From Epiperipatus broadwayi (lineage: Eukaryota; Onychophora; Udeonychophora; Euonychophora; Peripatidae): a stretch of DNA of 64,000 bases. Within the stretch, counting starts at the first letter, position 1. Every line of letters begins with the position of its first letter. A program made the position numbers and the translations under genes. The stretch lies in the NCBI GenBank assembly GCA_028023455.1, contig JAQFVV010012395.1, positions 682,001 through 746,000 on the forward strand, given 5' to 3'. Under the pieces are notes generated by a model, which saw only the letters and a program-made list of their open reading frames with translations, did no database searches and was not told the DNA's origin. This document shows, piece by piece, positions 26,555 to 39,377 of the stretch.

Positions 26555-26965
26555 ATAGGTATAATACATGCATTTGAATCTATGAAGAATGGAAAAGCTA
26601 CAAGAAATGATGGAATTATCATTTTAAAAGTAGTTGAAGTCATAGAGAGATTATTGTATATTACCAGTATTGATGTTGAATAAAAGAGGAATTAAAGTTT
26701 TTAGGTTTCACATTGAAGTATAGAGAAATATATGTGAATACTTTCAAGGGAAACTAGATAGTATTATAAGGAAAGAGATGAAATGAAATTGGGTTGGATA
26801 TATGGGTAGAAATTATAAATGGATTGTCAAATTCTAAATTGGTCCTAAGAGATTGTAAAATACTTTGTATGAGATGGATATGGAAATTTGTTGGAATAAT
26901 GTGACGAAAAATTTTGAATTGGAAACAATGTGTTAAATTTAATAAACATTGAAAATGATGATCAA
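26555..26965 (+). pseudogene. Degenerate RTE-like LINE fragment
   Basis: The first part reads HAFESMKNGKATRNDGI, matching the conserved start of LINE reverse transcriptase (A...MK.GKA.G.DGI). About 160 bp later the sequence jumps to NWVGYMGRNYKWIVKF, the C-terminal W.GH..R....W motif. Most of the reverse transcriptase between them is deleted. Stops interrupt both parts. The family appears the same as, or close to, that of the LINE at 41.7-44.6 kb. Confidence 0.65.
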
Positions 26966-28150
26966 AACTTTAAAGGGAATATTCAAAACAATAACTATCC
27001 AGTTTAATTTTATAGAAAATGACAAAAAAAAAAAAGCATAATGCAAAAGAATTTTTTTTTTACTGAAATATGAGAGGAAAAAAGAATAACAAAAATAAAA
27101 AATATTTAATTATCTACTCTTTTATTGTATGAAGCAACAACTATTGTTTTAAACAAAACAAAAAAAAATAGATATATATGTAGGATTGATTAATTTAATA
27201 AATAAAGCCTTTTTAATAAAATAAAATATCCATTGCAGGCAAAAAGAACTGAATATAAAATGGTGGCCAGACTAAATTATTAAAAACAAGTCATATTGGC
27301 AAAATTTGACTTTTTTTAAGAAAATAATTCAAACGAAGTCTTTGTTTGTTTGTTGAAGTGATTTTATTGGATGTTAAACATAAAATATTTGAGAAAGAAC
27401 CACATATACACTTTTGGAGAATTAAGCACAGATCATATCAGTACACAATAAAAAAAATTTGCTTGAAATATTTATTTCAGTTAATCAAAATAATAAATAT
27501 TTTTTCAGTTTATTGAAAATAAAGTCAACATTTGCATAAAAACTCATTTAATAAAATAAAAATAAATCGAACAAAAAATATAAAAAATAATAAACAGCAA
27601 GAAAAAAGTAATTATTATCTCTGTTCTGTATTATGATATATAATTTCTGTAAAACTCATTTGATTATTATTTATTGGGTAAATAAATATTAATGTATGTA
27701 TTAACTTTTTTATTAATTAACAATTTTAAATTTTTGCACTCAATTGTTTGGTATACATATGAAAATGCGGGCAAATCAATGTAACATCCAATTAATTTTA
27801 ATTACTGTAACTATTTTATATTTAGTCAGGTAACCTCAACAAAAGCATTTATTGCAGCAAAAGACAATTTAATTGGAATAGTTATCTTTTGTTTAAATAA
27901 AGTTTTTATGCAAATTGTAATGTTTAAATGAATTTTATGTTCAAATAATCAAAAGCTTTATATAAACTATAATTTCGGACAAGAAATAGCAGTGAAATGT
28001 ATTCTATAATATGGTACAGCAGTATTTAAAAATAAATTAGTTCAAATTAAAAAAAAAAAAAAATTATTTTGTGACTTTAGCAAATATATCAATAGTATCA
28101 TTGTAATTGAGTCTACAACATCTGATTCAATAAATAATAATGACAGGTAA
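26966..28150. other. Intron, unassigned
   Basis: Very A-rich sequence with homopolymers and no recognised gene. Confidence 0.5.
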
Positions 28151-28158
28151 GTTATTTT

Positions 28159-29257
28159 GGTAGTTGATGAGGGACCGTATTGCCGCCGTCAAATGGCATG
28201 ACACCATCAACAACCGGCCTGAAACCTGCAAGTGATAAATTTATTTATGAAAGTGGCTGAAAATTCACAAATAAAAAAAATAAAAAAGCGATGAAAATGG
28301 CTGAAAAATGACAAATAAAGAAGAAAACAACAAAATGCTATGAAATTCAAATTAAAAAAACCATGAAAATACGAGAAACACCTACCCCCCCCAATCAAAA
28401 TTTCTTTATTTAAATCGAAAAATAAAAAGGTCTGAGGATATATATACACAAGAAAAACATTGAAAGTACAAATTATTAAAAAAAAAAAAAAAAACAAGAA
28501 AATGGTATCAAATCCTATAATAATTCAAATTTAAAAAATAACTAAAAACAAACATGGCGGACAAAAAGCGGGAAATCCAAAATCATCAAATTAGTTAACC
28601 TTTCGACATTTTCAAATATGAATGGGTAAATTAAGTAGCTGTCAATATTTGCAAACGATCAGATATAAAAGCAATGGTTATATAAGCTAAAAAAAATATT
28701 ACTATAAAATTCAAATTTAAAAGTAAAAAATTCCATGAAAATACGACAACGAAGGACCTCCCCCCTAAAATCAAAATCGGCAAATGAAGTAGCTTTCAAT
28801 ATTTGCAAACGATCAGATATAAAAGCAATGGATTATATAAGCTAAAAAGAATATAAAAGCAATGGTTATATAAGCTAAAAAGAATATTACTATAAAATTC
28901 AAATTTAAAAATAAATTCCATGAAAATACGACAATGAAAGACACCTCCCCCCCTAAAATCAAAATTTCTCCACTTAAATCAAAAGATAAAAATGACTGAA
29001 GATATATATATCCAAGAAATACATGGAAAGTACAAATTATATAAAATAAAACAAGAAAATGATGTAATATCCTATAATAATTCAAATTTAAAAAATAAAG
29101 AAATCCATGCTAATCGACAAAGAAACATGGCAGACAAACATGGCAAATTAAGTAGCTTTCAATATTTGCAAACGATCAGATTTAAATACAACGGTTATAT
29201 AAGCTAAAAAGAATATTACTGGTTTGAAATTATGGCATATCAAAAATAAGTCAAACG
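28159..29257. repeat. Left long terminal inverted repeat of the Merlin-like element
   Basis: This arm of about 1.1 kb pairs with the right arm. Shared landmarks include ACCTGCAAGTGATAAATTTA near the outer end and CAATATTTGCAAACGATCAG further in. The innermost pairing is around GAAATTATGGCATATC at 29226. Within the arm, a module containing GGTTATATAAGCTAAAAA and a CCATGAAAATACGAC segment is repeated about three times. Confidence 0.8.
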
Positions 29258-29554
29258 TAAAGCATACCCACTCCCCCAATGAAGAATTTCTATCCAAAAA
29301 TAGGTAACTCAAATTATTTAGCTATAAAGCAATTAATTGTTATCTGGCTTTCAAATTATGGCATATCTAAATTGATCAATAATATTTAAATAATTAAAAA
29401 GCAATACACAAAAAATGGTAATCAATGTAAAAAAGCAATACACAAAAAATAATTACCAAAGTCCTCCCAATCATTCGTAGTAGGCACGTGAATGCGTTCA
29501 GCATAAAAATCCATTAAGAAGAACATTATTTTGATTTAGAGTTCACATTTTAAA

Positions 29555-30055
29555 TAGTAACAGAAGATTGAGTAACGGTGGTTATTTGGTCTAAAAAATA
29601 CAGCAAGGATGTCAGCATTTTGAAGCTTTCAATACACTTGAATAGTAACACGATTAAGTAACGATGCTTATTTTGTTTAAAAAAGTACAGCAAAGATGGC
29701 CAAATTATGAAGCTTTTAACACACTTGAATAGAAACACAAGATTAAGTAACGATGCTTATTTTGTTTAAAAAAGTACAGCAAAGATGGCCAAATTATGAA
29801 GCTTTTAACACACTTGAATAGCAACACAAGATTAAGTAACGATGCTTATTTTGTTTAAAAAAGTACAGCAAAGATGGCCAAATTATGAAGCTTTTAACAC
29901 ACTTGAATAGCAACACAAGATTAAGTAACGATGTTTATTTTGTTTAAAAAAGTACAGCAAAGATGGCCAAATTATGAAGCTTTTAACACACTTCAATAGT
30001 AACACAAGATTAAGTAACGATGGTTACAGCAAAGATGGCAGAAATTAGCAGATTA
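29555..30055. repeat. 89-bp tandem repeat array, about 5.5 copies
   Basis: Copies of GATTAAGTAACGATG start at 29652, 29741, 29830, 29919 and 30008, exactly 89 bp apart, with a diverged first copy at 29566. The units are nearly identical, so the array is recent. It sits directly beyond the C-terminal end of the transposase, inside the Merlin-like element. Confidence 0.9.
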
Positions 30056-30067
30056 TAGTTTAGAAAG

Positions 30068-30959
30068 TTAGATTGATTGTATATTTATCGCTTGTATTAT
30101 TGCATCAAATAGATCTTCACCATCATGCAATCGTCGCCACATGAATTCATCTAAGTAAGAATCAAGATGATGTCGAGCAGTCCCCCTCTCTTGTTTATTG
30201 TGATATTTCAAAAGCCCCCAAAGTCTTTCTACATTTTGGGTATGGGCCCCAGTAGTAGGATCGACAAAATTGCATGAATAATTGACTTTGAAGTGTTGGA
30301 AACCTGCAGCAGTCAATACATCCGTTTTATAGGCCTTCCAGAAGTCAATATATATGGTGGATACTGGTGCTACATGATGTTTAATGAGATCTAGAAGAAC
30401 AGATGCTGTTTGATCTGGAATAGCAACAATGAAACACTCCTTCGTTTCTCTACATAAGCCGCCAAATAACCACTGTTGGGGAAGAATTCTTCCCTGTTGA
30501 TTTTTACGTTTACTGAACAGTTTCGTTGACCTCTACAATTTTTCCTGGGCCTCCAATTTGGCAGGATGGGCGAGATAGCAGACTTTCTTTACATGCTTCT
30601 CTTAAATACTGCTTCCATGCAATGACAGTCTTCCTGTCCAAATCCAACTCATTTTTTCCCAATTGCATGGTCAATTGGTTTTTGCTCCAGTAATACATGA
30701 TTCGGATGGCTGTAACAAATGACAATTTGCAGCCTTCCAACCAGGTCCCTTTCCGAAGTGCTACGCGACATTGACATGCCTTAATGTTGCACTTCCATTG
30801 TGCCCTTGCATTCACATAAAGCTTCATTTCATCACCATTAATGCAAACTTTTTGAGAAGGCAAAACACTTTTACTTTGGAAGAACTCCACTGCTTCAAGT
30901 TCTGTCTTTGGTAAATCCCAAACTTTCATCATTGTGAGTAAAAAAAAAATGAATATCAC
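30068..30959 (-). pseudogene. Merlin / ISXO2-like (IS1595-type) transposase, frameshifted
   Basis: Read on the minus strand, this is a DDE transposase of the IS1595/ISXO2-like type that defines Merlin. The N-terminal part (30959-30510) has the short zinc-ribbon-like region ending RKGTWLEGCKLSF and a helix-rich segment. The next part (about 30510-30317, another frame) reads KRKNQQGRILPQQWLFGGLC and DFWKAYKTDVLTAAGF. The last part (30316-30068) has NFVDPTTGAHTQNVERLWG. The second acidic residue (D of DFWKAY) and the third (E of NVERLW) are present. The first, normally Asp in VDET, reads Asn (VNET). A frameshift lies just after it. The copy is therefore probably inactive. About 290 residues are recognisable, close to family length. 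I did not settle the true start. Confidence 0.85.
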
Positions 30960-33900
30960 GTAAAAAATGACACTTAAATTTCAGCTGCTGATATTTCAGA
31001 GCGGGATTTTGAAATGTTGCCTCAAGGTTTGCGCATATTTAATGTTGTATTCTTCTGCATAGAAAATAATCCTTATTAACCCTGTCAAAAAATAAAAATT
31101 ATTCCAACAACTTGTGTTTCTAGCAGTACAAAATAATTAACACATCATAATAGAACAAAGCAGATATTTCAAAAGTCTACTTTAGTTACATTTTAATTAA
31201 ATTTGTTAGCTTTGGAAATTACTTTTTCATGTAAAATGTCTATTATGTCATATTCTTTTTTAAAGTACAAACTGATTTAATATATTACGGTGCGATTATA
31301 TTTAAATAATATATGTATATAGATATAATTCAGTATTTTCCTAATAATCTCATATATGATGAAATGTTTAGGATACTATTAACCAGTTTCTAGCTTTTGC
31401 GAGTGCGTTAAATAGTAATTGTAAAAATAAATTTCGTTTAGAGTCAGCGCCATTTTTCATTTTATTTTGGAAGATAGCTAATGAAGTACCCTAATGGATT
31501 TATATTCTGCAAATAATCTTTTTCTATGGCATGTCACTCTTTGTATTTTCAAAATGAAATGTGATGTTATTTTCACATGAAAAACAATTTCTTAAAACAA
31601 AAAAACTGGAAAAATCCAAGTACATACAATAAATGAAGGAAGATATCGGTAATTATTTTTTGTGTATTGAATTTTAATTATTAAATATTATTAATGAATT
31701 TATATATGCCCTAATTTCAAAGACAGGAAAAAATTAATTGCTTTACAGCTAAATAATTTGATGTTGAAAGTCTTTTCTTTTAAAGTATTTAGTATATTTT
31801 TTGAAAATCTACGCTGACTTCATTTGTCAAATAAAGCTATTTGGTGGGAAAGTGGGGAATTTATATTGGTAATTAGACATCTCGCACTAAAAAAAAAAGG
31901 AATCTGCAACTTTGTGTAAATAAAACGTAATGAAATATCCATCTTATATATATTTACTATGAACAGAATATAGTACTAAAGTATCATTTTAAGAAAATAT
32001 TTTCTCTTGGGCAAAATGCTGAAGAAACATTTATTATTTTAAATTGGATTGGGGTGTTATATTTTTTTAATGTAAGAAATAGCTCTTACATCACATTTCA
32101 ATTGCAACTATTTTTTTAATGTAAGAAAGAGCTATTACGTCACATTTCAATCTGCAACTTCTTTAAATAACTTTGCTAGTGTTTTGTCGATGTCTTGTGT
32201 TAAATTATTTTTTTTAATCTGCTGTTACTCACATGGAGATCAGCTTTGATTACAGTGCTATAATTTTAATTAAAGAAGAGTTGTAAACAAGGCAGAATGG
32301 ACGTCGATCAACTCATTGTGTAAATGGCACCGAACTGAACTCTGAACAAAAAGTTGGTAATATTTCTACAAATATATTTTTAAAACTCTATTTTAATATT
32401 CTTAATTATTTAAATTCTTGTTAAAATATCATCTTGTAATATTCTTGCCAATAAATATAATAATTTTTCCTGTAACTGTATTCGATGATTATTTTAAACT
32501 TGCTAATATATTTAATTACTATTTATTACTCTGTATTTAAGTGTTGTGACTTCTTATTTGCAAATAGTCTTTTTATTTTTTAAATATTAAATGTATATTT
32601 TTTAAAGTTACTCAATAATGAAACAGTAAGATTCGTATTCGAATCTTAAGTTTCACCTTTTTTTCTATCATCTCTCACTCACCGCTCTATCCTACCCAAA
32701 TTTAAACTTTTTGGTATCGAATTGTGTGTGTAGCAGTATTAAAAATGTATAGACATATGTAGAATTCACCATAAACACGCACACATTTCGATATCAAATT
32801 TAAGGCAATAAATAAAGATAAATAATATAATTTAGATTTCTTCTTTTAGCTATATAAAAATATATAATTTTAATCATTTATTTTGAATTGTAAAATTCGT
32901 TATTTAGAAATAGATTGTAATATTTAATTAAAAGTAAAAATAATCATATGTTCACTTTTGTATTTGAAATTTTAAAAGCAACGGCCGGTGAGAGATAATA
33001 GATTAATTAAAAAGAAAAATTCCCTAAAATGTAATTATAAAATGTAAATGTAAACAATAGAAAGGCAGCTTTCTCTATAATTAAAATTAACAAAAATGCA
33101 TTGATTATCCTCAGGGCAGATTAATTGGAATCCAAAAATAAACTAACAAAAATGTAAAAGATAAGATCTAAGAAAGGAGGCCATTTTAGACTTGCTAGAA
33201 ACTTTCAGTTTAACTTTAGCTGTGCTCTCAATCAGTTGAGAGTCTACAAGATCTTAAATTAATTTTACCTGCCACCGTATGGTCGAGTAGAAAGCGCCCA
33301 GACTATTCTCCGTCCGGAGATGACCTATCGTATGCCAAACCTTCCATCGCCTTTCATAAATTCAACCACGAAGATCTGCTGCCTAAAATAATTTGAAAGC
33401 TACTGCTGTTAAATTACATGAATCATCTAAATGCTGTAAAGAACTGCTAATGCTAGAATCATGAACAATTTGCTACTGATCATTGAATCTGAAAACTTTT
33501 CATAAAATAGGTACCTGTATCCAAATTCTCTAGAGTACTCTACTAATATCCCGCTATAGCTTATTCATTCTTTATATAACTTATAATCTACAAACTGTAA
33601 ATTCTCATTTGTAATGCTATAAATTTAATAATTAATATGTAAATTTCTTTAATAATCTAGCCTGCCTAACTCTCTTGGGTACGTATTTTTAAAATCTACA
33701 TTTTATTATATAATTATCGCATGCTCATAATTTTCTAAGTATAAATCTATGATTGCTTGAAACAGTGGATGCGTGTCAAATTTTCATTAATATTTACTTT
33801 TATAAATAACTTAATATTTTCATATAAATCGACACGCATTCAATGCTTCCTTTATTGTAATGCAAGGGTCTACTGCTTTGCAAATGGCTGATGTATTAGT

Positions 33901-34112
33901 TGTAATAATCACCCAGTTTATATATAGTTTTATATTTTATTAAATCTTGATTAATAATTCCATAAAATTGCATTTCTTTGAGAGTCGCAAACGTTCTTTA
34001 TTAAATGTTGATAATGTAGGGCCGAGTTATGAAATATATTTAAATCTTAACAGAATCATCTATACATTATACACGTGTTACATTTTAGAGACGTGATGAC
34101 CCATTACAAGCC

Positions 34113-34358
34113 TTGAATTTTCCCGATTCTATAGGGTTGAAATTAACCCCAGTCGTCCTACACAAGCTGACAAATGAAGGTCCCGTAGGATTTGACGACC
34201 ACCATGCAACCAGCAGGCAATCGTGGCACGAACCACTTGTCCCTGGTTATGCTTATGTGACACCAACCTCTTTGGGCCTACGGCGAACGCCAGGCCGTTC
34301 TCAACTCATTCACGGCTTTGCAGTTTCAATATACTGCCATTCCATATCGCCTTTCTAG
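34113..34358 (+). other. Unrecognised 81-codon open frame in a GC-rich island
   Basis: The frame encodes a peptide with stretches such as KLTPVVLHKLTNEGPVGF and GLRRTPGRSQLIHGF. It resembles no family I know. The GC content is far above that of its surroundings, and the block is within the Merlin-like element. It may be a fragment of captured or nested DNA rather than a gene. Confidence 0.25.
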
Positions 34359-34609
34359 ACATCCCACGTGTTTTCTTTTATTAACTTTATATTCTATGTA
34401 CAACTCCGTCCCTGCATTAGTGACATAACTCACTCTCAAATAAATGTTTGCCCCTAGTTATTAGTAAATATCTTTAATTAAATAGATATATGTCCGCCGC
34501 TACTATTATAAATCTTACTTTGAACTCTTGTATTGCAAAAGTATAAATCCCTAAAGGCATGCCTTAGAAATACTTGCTCAAGAATTTTAGGTAGCTAAGT
34601 TACGTCATC

Positions 34610-34800
34610 AAATAAATGTATTTCTCTTTGTAAACATAACAGTATCGGAAAATACCGCTACTGAGATCTTAAATATAAAGTATTATTGGTAAAATGATTT
34701 CGTATAAATGTTACTAAATAAATAAATGTATTTCTTGAAAACATAACAGTATCGGAAAATTTCGTTACTCAATTTAAATATTACCAAATATTATTAGTAA
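34610..34800. repeat. Tandem duplication, about 110-bp unit
   Basis: Two copies share AAATAAATGTATTTCT and AACATAACAGTATCGGAAAA, near 34612-34660 and 34723-34765. They lie inside the Merlin-like element. Confidence 0.75.
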
Positions 34801-35294
34801 ATAATTTATTATTAAAATGTTTCAATAAATAATGTCAAACTATACGTCTGCAGTTACGTTTTATTTATTCGATACCCATTCTATATAATATTTCCTCTAT
34901 TTGTAAATATGTGTTTAATTAATATTAGTGTTATTATTGGCTAACTCGAAAATAAAATCATGAATCTCTTGCAACATCCCTGACCACCGTGCCCAAAGAA
35001 ATGTTTACTAATGTCGCATCAGATGTGTTGTTTCGTAGATTGTATTGTGGAACCGATAAACTATGTTCGAACTTAGTACTATAGGTGGCTTCGCTACCTA
35101 GATGGTGCTGCAGTTCTGTGTGGTGGTCGAATTCTGCACTGTTAACGAATCACACATTTTCTGACTGTTACAATAATTCTTCATGCGGGAGGAGGAGAGA
35201 GTTTATCTCTTAGTAATACACCAAATTCTGTATTTGCATTTTAATTATTTTTGATCGTATTCTTGATACAGTTTGAGAAATAGATTCTCTCATA

Positions 35295-36597
35295 TAATAT
35301 TCTTTTTAGTTTATATAACCTTTGCTTTTAAATCTGATCATTTGCAAATATTGACAGCTACTTAATTTGACTTATTTTTGATATGTCATAATTTCAAACC
35401 AGTAATATTCTTTTTAGCTTATATAACCGTTGCATTTAAATCTGATCGTTTGCAAATATGGACAGCTACTTATTTTGACTTATTTTTGATGATATGTCGT
35501 AATTTCAAAGCAGTAATATTCTTTTTAGCTTATATAACCGTTACATTTAAATCTGATTGTTTGCAAATATTAAAACCTATTTAATTTGCTGTGTTTGTCC
35601 GCCATGTTTTTTTGTCGATTAGCATGGATTTTTTTATCTTTTAAATTTGAATTATTATAGGATATTACATTATTTTCTTGTTTTTTTTATATATATAATT
35701 TGTACTTTCCATGTATTTCTTGGATATATATTTTTTCAGTCATTTTTATTTTTCGATTTAAGTGGGGAAATTTTGATTTGGGAGGGGGGTCTTTCATTGT
35801 CGTATTTTCATGGAATTTTTTATTTTAAATTTGAAGTTTATAGTGATATTCTTTTTAGCTTATATAACCATTGCTTTTATATTCTTTTTAGTTTATATAA
35901 CCATTGCTTTTATATCTGATCATTTGCAAATATTGAAAGCTTCTTCATTTGCCGATTTTGATTGGGGGGAGGTCTTTCGTTGTCGTATTTTCATGGAATT
36001 TTTTATTTTTAAATTTGAATTTTATAATAATATTTTTTTTAGCTTATATAACCATTGCTTTATATCTGATCATTTGCAAATATTGACAGTTACTTAATTT
36101 GCCCATTCATATTTGGAAATGTCGAAAGGTAAATAATTTGATGATTTTGGATTTCCCGCTTTTTGACTGCCATGTTTGTTTTTGGATTAATCACGGACTT
36201 AATTATTTTTAAAATTTGAATTATAGGATTTGATACCATTTTTTTATTTTCTTTTTTATAATTTGTACTTTCGATGTATTTCTTGTGTATATATATCCTC
36301 AGATATTTTTATTTTTCGATTTAAATGAAGAAATTTTGATTTGGGGGGGGGGGAGCTTCTCGTATTTTCATGGGTTTTTTTTTGTAAATTTCATAGCATT
36401 TTGTTGTTTTCTTCTCTGTCATTTTTCAGCCACTTTCATCACTTTTTTTTTTATTTGAATTTCATAGCATTTTTTTTTTTATTTGTGAATTTTCAGCCAC
36501 TTTCGTAAATAAATTTATCACTTGCAGGTTTTAGGTCGGGTGTTGATGGTGTCGCAGCACCATCTGACGGCGGCTGTACAGTCCCTCCTCAACTATT
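35295..36597. repeat. Right long terminal inverted repeat of the Merlin-like element
   Basis: This arm of about 1.3 kb is the reverse complement of the left arm, with small insertions and deletions. The extra length comes from additional tandem units of about 110-120 bp at 35300-35560, each with TCTTTTTAGCTTATATAACC or a variant and TTTGCAAATAT. The outer end carries GCAGCACCATCTGACGGCGG, recalling the subterminal motif of the smaller family members. Confidence 0.8.
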
Positions 36598-36605
36598 GTT
36601 ATTTT

Positions 36606-39369
36606 TATGCAATTTTTTTTAGTATTTTTAAATTAAATATTGAAACTCAGTATTCAGCACTTAAGTTTGAAATGGGCATTGCCAAAAATATTTTTTAATT
36701 ATTTTTACATTCAGGAACTAGATTTTAATCTGTTGGAAATTTGTATTTATTTTAATTGGAAAATTTTTAATCATCATTATTAAAAATTATATGTTTTCCA
36801 ATAAATTTTCCAGAATGTACATTAATCCTATAAATTTATAAAATTTTGTTAATTCTAGTCATGTATTTGTCTTGATTTAATATTCTTTTGAAAATATACC
36901 AAATATATGTAATATCTAAATTGCTTTTGCTCTTGTTAATTTTAAAGTCTTACTTATTACAAATGACAGTAAAAAGATTAATAATGAAATTTTCTTTTTT
37001 ATGTAAAATAATTCCCATTATCAGATTGTGGACTTTTTGCCCACGTTTTTTATTCTTTTCAGCTTTTTTGTGCCATTTATTAATGAATTCATTTTTTCAT
37101 TTAAAGTGTAGCATTACTATTTTTTTATACCTAAAAGTTTGGAAATAAAGTTTTCATATTGTAGAAATATATTTATCAAGTAATGCCTCATTAATTTATG
37201 TTTCATGTTCTAATGTTAGTATAGTATTTTAACTGGTAAATATTTTGTTTTCTAAATGTTTAAATAGTATGTTCCATCTTGTTGAAGATGAAAAATTATT
37301 TACATTTTGAACAAAATTAAATATTGCATTGTTTAAAACTCTAAATAAGACATTTGTTTAAATCTTGTCTTTATAATTATCCACGAGGTCTTAAGTTTTA
37401 ATATTTATATATTTTTTCTTGTTAATATTTTGTATTGTATTTATCTGGTAGCAGTTGCAAAAGTATAAAGTAATTTCATATTATGTTTATATATTGTAAA
37501 TAAATTGTTAACTTAGGTTTTTTATATTAACCTGTTTAGTTTATTTATGCTTTTCAAACTCATTCCAAATATATACAATTAATATTCATTTACCCTGAAA
37601 AATCATGCAATCCACTGAGGGATATGCAGGCATATCAATTATATTAAGATTTCCAGAAATTAATTTTCTATTTAAAAAGTTTGGTGCCTTAATGGTCACT
37701 TTAAATTGAATCTAGAAAAAGAAATTAAAAAGATATTTGAAATAATTATACTTAGTTTAACTTTCAGCCAGTTTATAAGATTATTTGGTCATCATGATAA
37801 TAGTGATTATATTAAGTATACATATATATCTATCCTGCTTAGTGAGGACAATTGTGCCCCAAAACTCATTGTTAAGCAAGAATATCATATAAAAAAATTA
37901 GTGGTTATAATGTTTTTCTATGGGGAAAAGTTTTGCAGGTGCCTCCAGCTAAAAATTACATCATAAGCTGTTAATAAACAACTTAATCTAGTATATAGTA
38001 ATTAAAAAAACTCCCTTAATGTACAGTATATGCTTGTGTAAACTGTGCTATGTGTATTATGCAAGTATGCACATAAAATATGTATGTATATAAAAACACT
38101 TAAAAGTTGTTTTTTCTGTTTTTCTGAATCATGAATTGCTTATTCTAAGGTCCATTGTTGTCTTCTAAATCCTTTGATGATATTGGGTTTTTTTTTTTGG
38201 AGGAGTGCACTACATAATGGCTGAGGATCTAGAGAAAAAGTTTAGAATGGATGTTCAATGTGCTTCCTGGATTTTTTTTATATGGGATAAGTTTTTACAA
38301 CATATACACATCAATCATATGTTCTTAATAGAATGCTTATTTCTGTAGCCATTAAATCCTTTCATTAAGCTTTTACTTGATTAATTTACAGACAAAGCAA
38401 TAAATTGATATGTTTTATTTGTCTTTGTGGGTTTTTTTTACAGGAAAGTTGTGATTCATTTACATTTCTCACGTGTATTCCATTGCATTCTGATTATTCT
38501 TTAATCAAATTTGCAATTTCACCAATATTCTGAGGTGTTTCCATTTCATTTTTTTAATCTTTTCCACAACTGCAGTTTGAGTTGATATTTTAATATTTTA
38601 TTTCAATATTAAAACATCTTCAAAAATCATATTTGAATTTTTCAAATACAGAAAAATAATATAAAATGTAATACTTAATAAAAACAATTACTTTTTTTTT
38701 TTTAATTGGATGATTGCTGTAATGCCTGGAAAAAGTAAATTAACAAAATCTTTGTTAGATGAGTTCCATTTTCTAAATATGATTGAATAATTATAAAATC
38801 ATCATAAAAATATGAAATTTGGTTCTAAAATTTAAAATTGTATTTATAATAATTGAAGTATCACAAAAGTTTTGTACTATGATATTTGTCAGAGGATAAT
38901 GATTGTAGTTTCCTTTTTATAGTTACTTGAAATTTCATAACTTATTTTTTTAAAAATGAAACATTTAAAAAAAATCTAATTGTAAACATGAATATATTTT
39001 TAATAACTACTACACAAATATTTTGTTAAAAATAATCATAAATATTTAAGCTATGAAGTGGATTTTTTTTTGCTTATTGCTAATAATTGTCAAAAAGAGT
39101 TAACAAGTTTGTTTACATGTCCAAGATCAAAGAATCTACCATTCAGCAACCAGTTAGACTTTTGTCAGTTCTTCCAAAAATTTTCCCTATAAAAGACTGA
39201 CATCTTAAGATAATTTTTTTTTAAACTAATAAATTAATATTTCCAATTTTTGCCATTAAATAAATGTAAAATCAGCAAATTGGTACTAGAAATAGCCACA
39301 AAAGAGTGATTTAAAGTCAAAGCACATAAATGTCATATACTTTGTGAAACGCTAATTATCAGAATTGTA
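36606..39369. other. Intron, unassigned
   Basis: AT-rich sequence with two 86-codon open frames (36888-37148, 37706-37966) of hydrophobic or low-complexity content and no recognised similarity. Confidence 0.5.
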
Positions 39370-39377
39370 GAATTAGA

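Larger units (their letters stand above)
30960..35294. other. Interior of the Merlin-like element without recognised genes
   Basis: Most of this is AT-rich. A segment with TTTTTTTAATGTAAGAAA and GCTATTACGTCACATTTCAA (or close variants) is duplicated in tandem at about 32060-32155. GC-richer islands occur at 33160-33390, 34090-34370 and 35000-35170. On the minus strand, the 33270-33390 block is followed by a donor-like CAG/GTAAAA, but no protein similarity is visible. The islands could be nested insertions, captured host sequence or lost transposon genes. Confidence 0.45.
28159..36597 (-). mobile_element. Merlin-like DNA transposon, 8.4 kb, with long terminal inverted repeats
   Basis: The element is flanked by the exact 8-bp direct repeat gttatttt at 28151-28158 and 36598-36605, the target duplication size known for Merlin. 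The left end reads GGTAGTTGATGAGGGAC and the right end in reverse complement reads AATAGTTGAGGAGGGAC. The inverted similarity continues inward for over 1 kb. A broken IS1595/ISXO2-type (Merlin) transposase lies inside on the minus strand at 30068-30959, just past a tandem-repeat array. About 4 kb between the transposase and the right arm has no recognised gene but includes GC-richer blocks (33270-33390, 34090-34370, 35020-35170). Merlin elements are usually much shorter with short termini, so the size and arm length are unusual. Confidence 0.8.

Noticed and set aside
28207-29207. Open frames of 62-96 codons in the Merlin-like arm
   Set aside because: They are Phe-rich or Lys/Asn-rich low-complexity translations of a terminal repeat and recur as mirror versions in the opposite arm.
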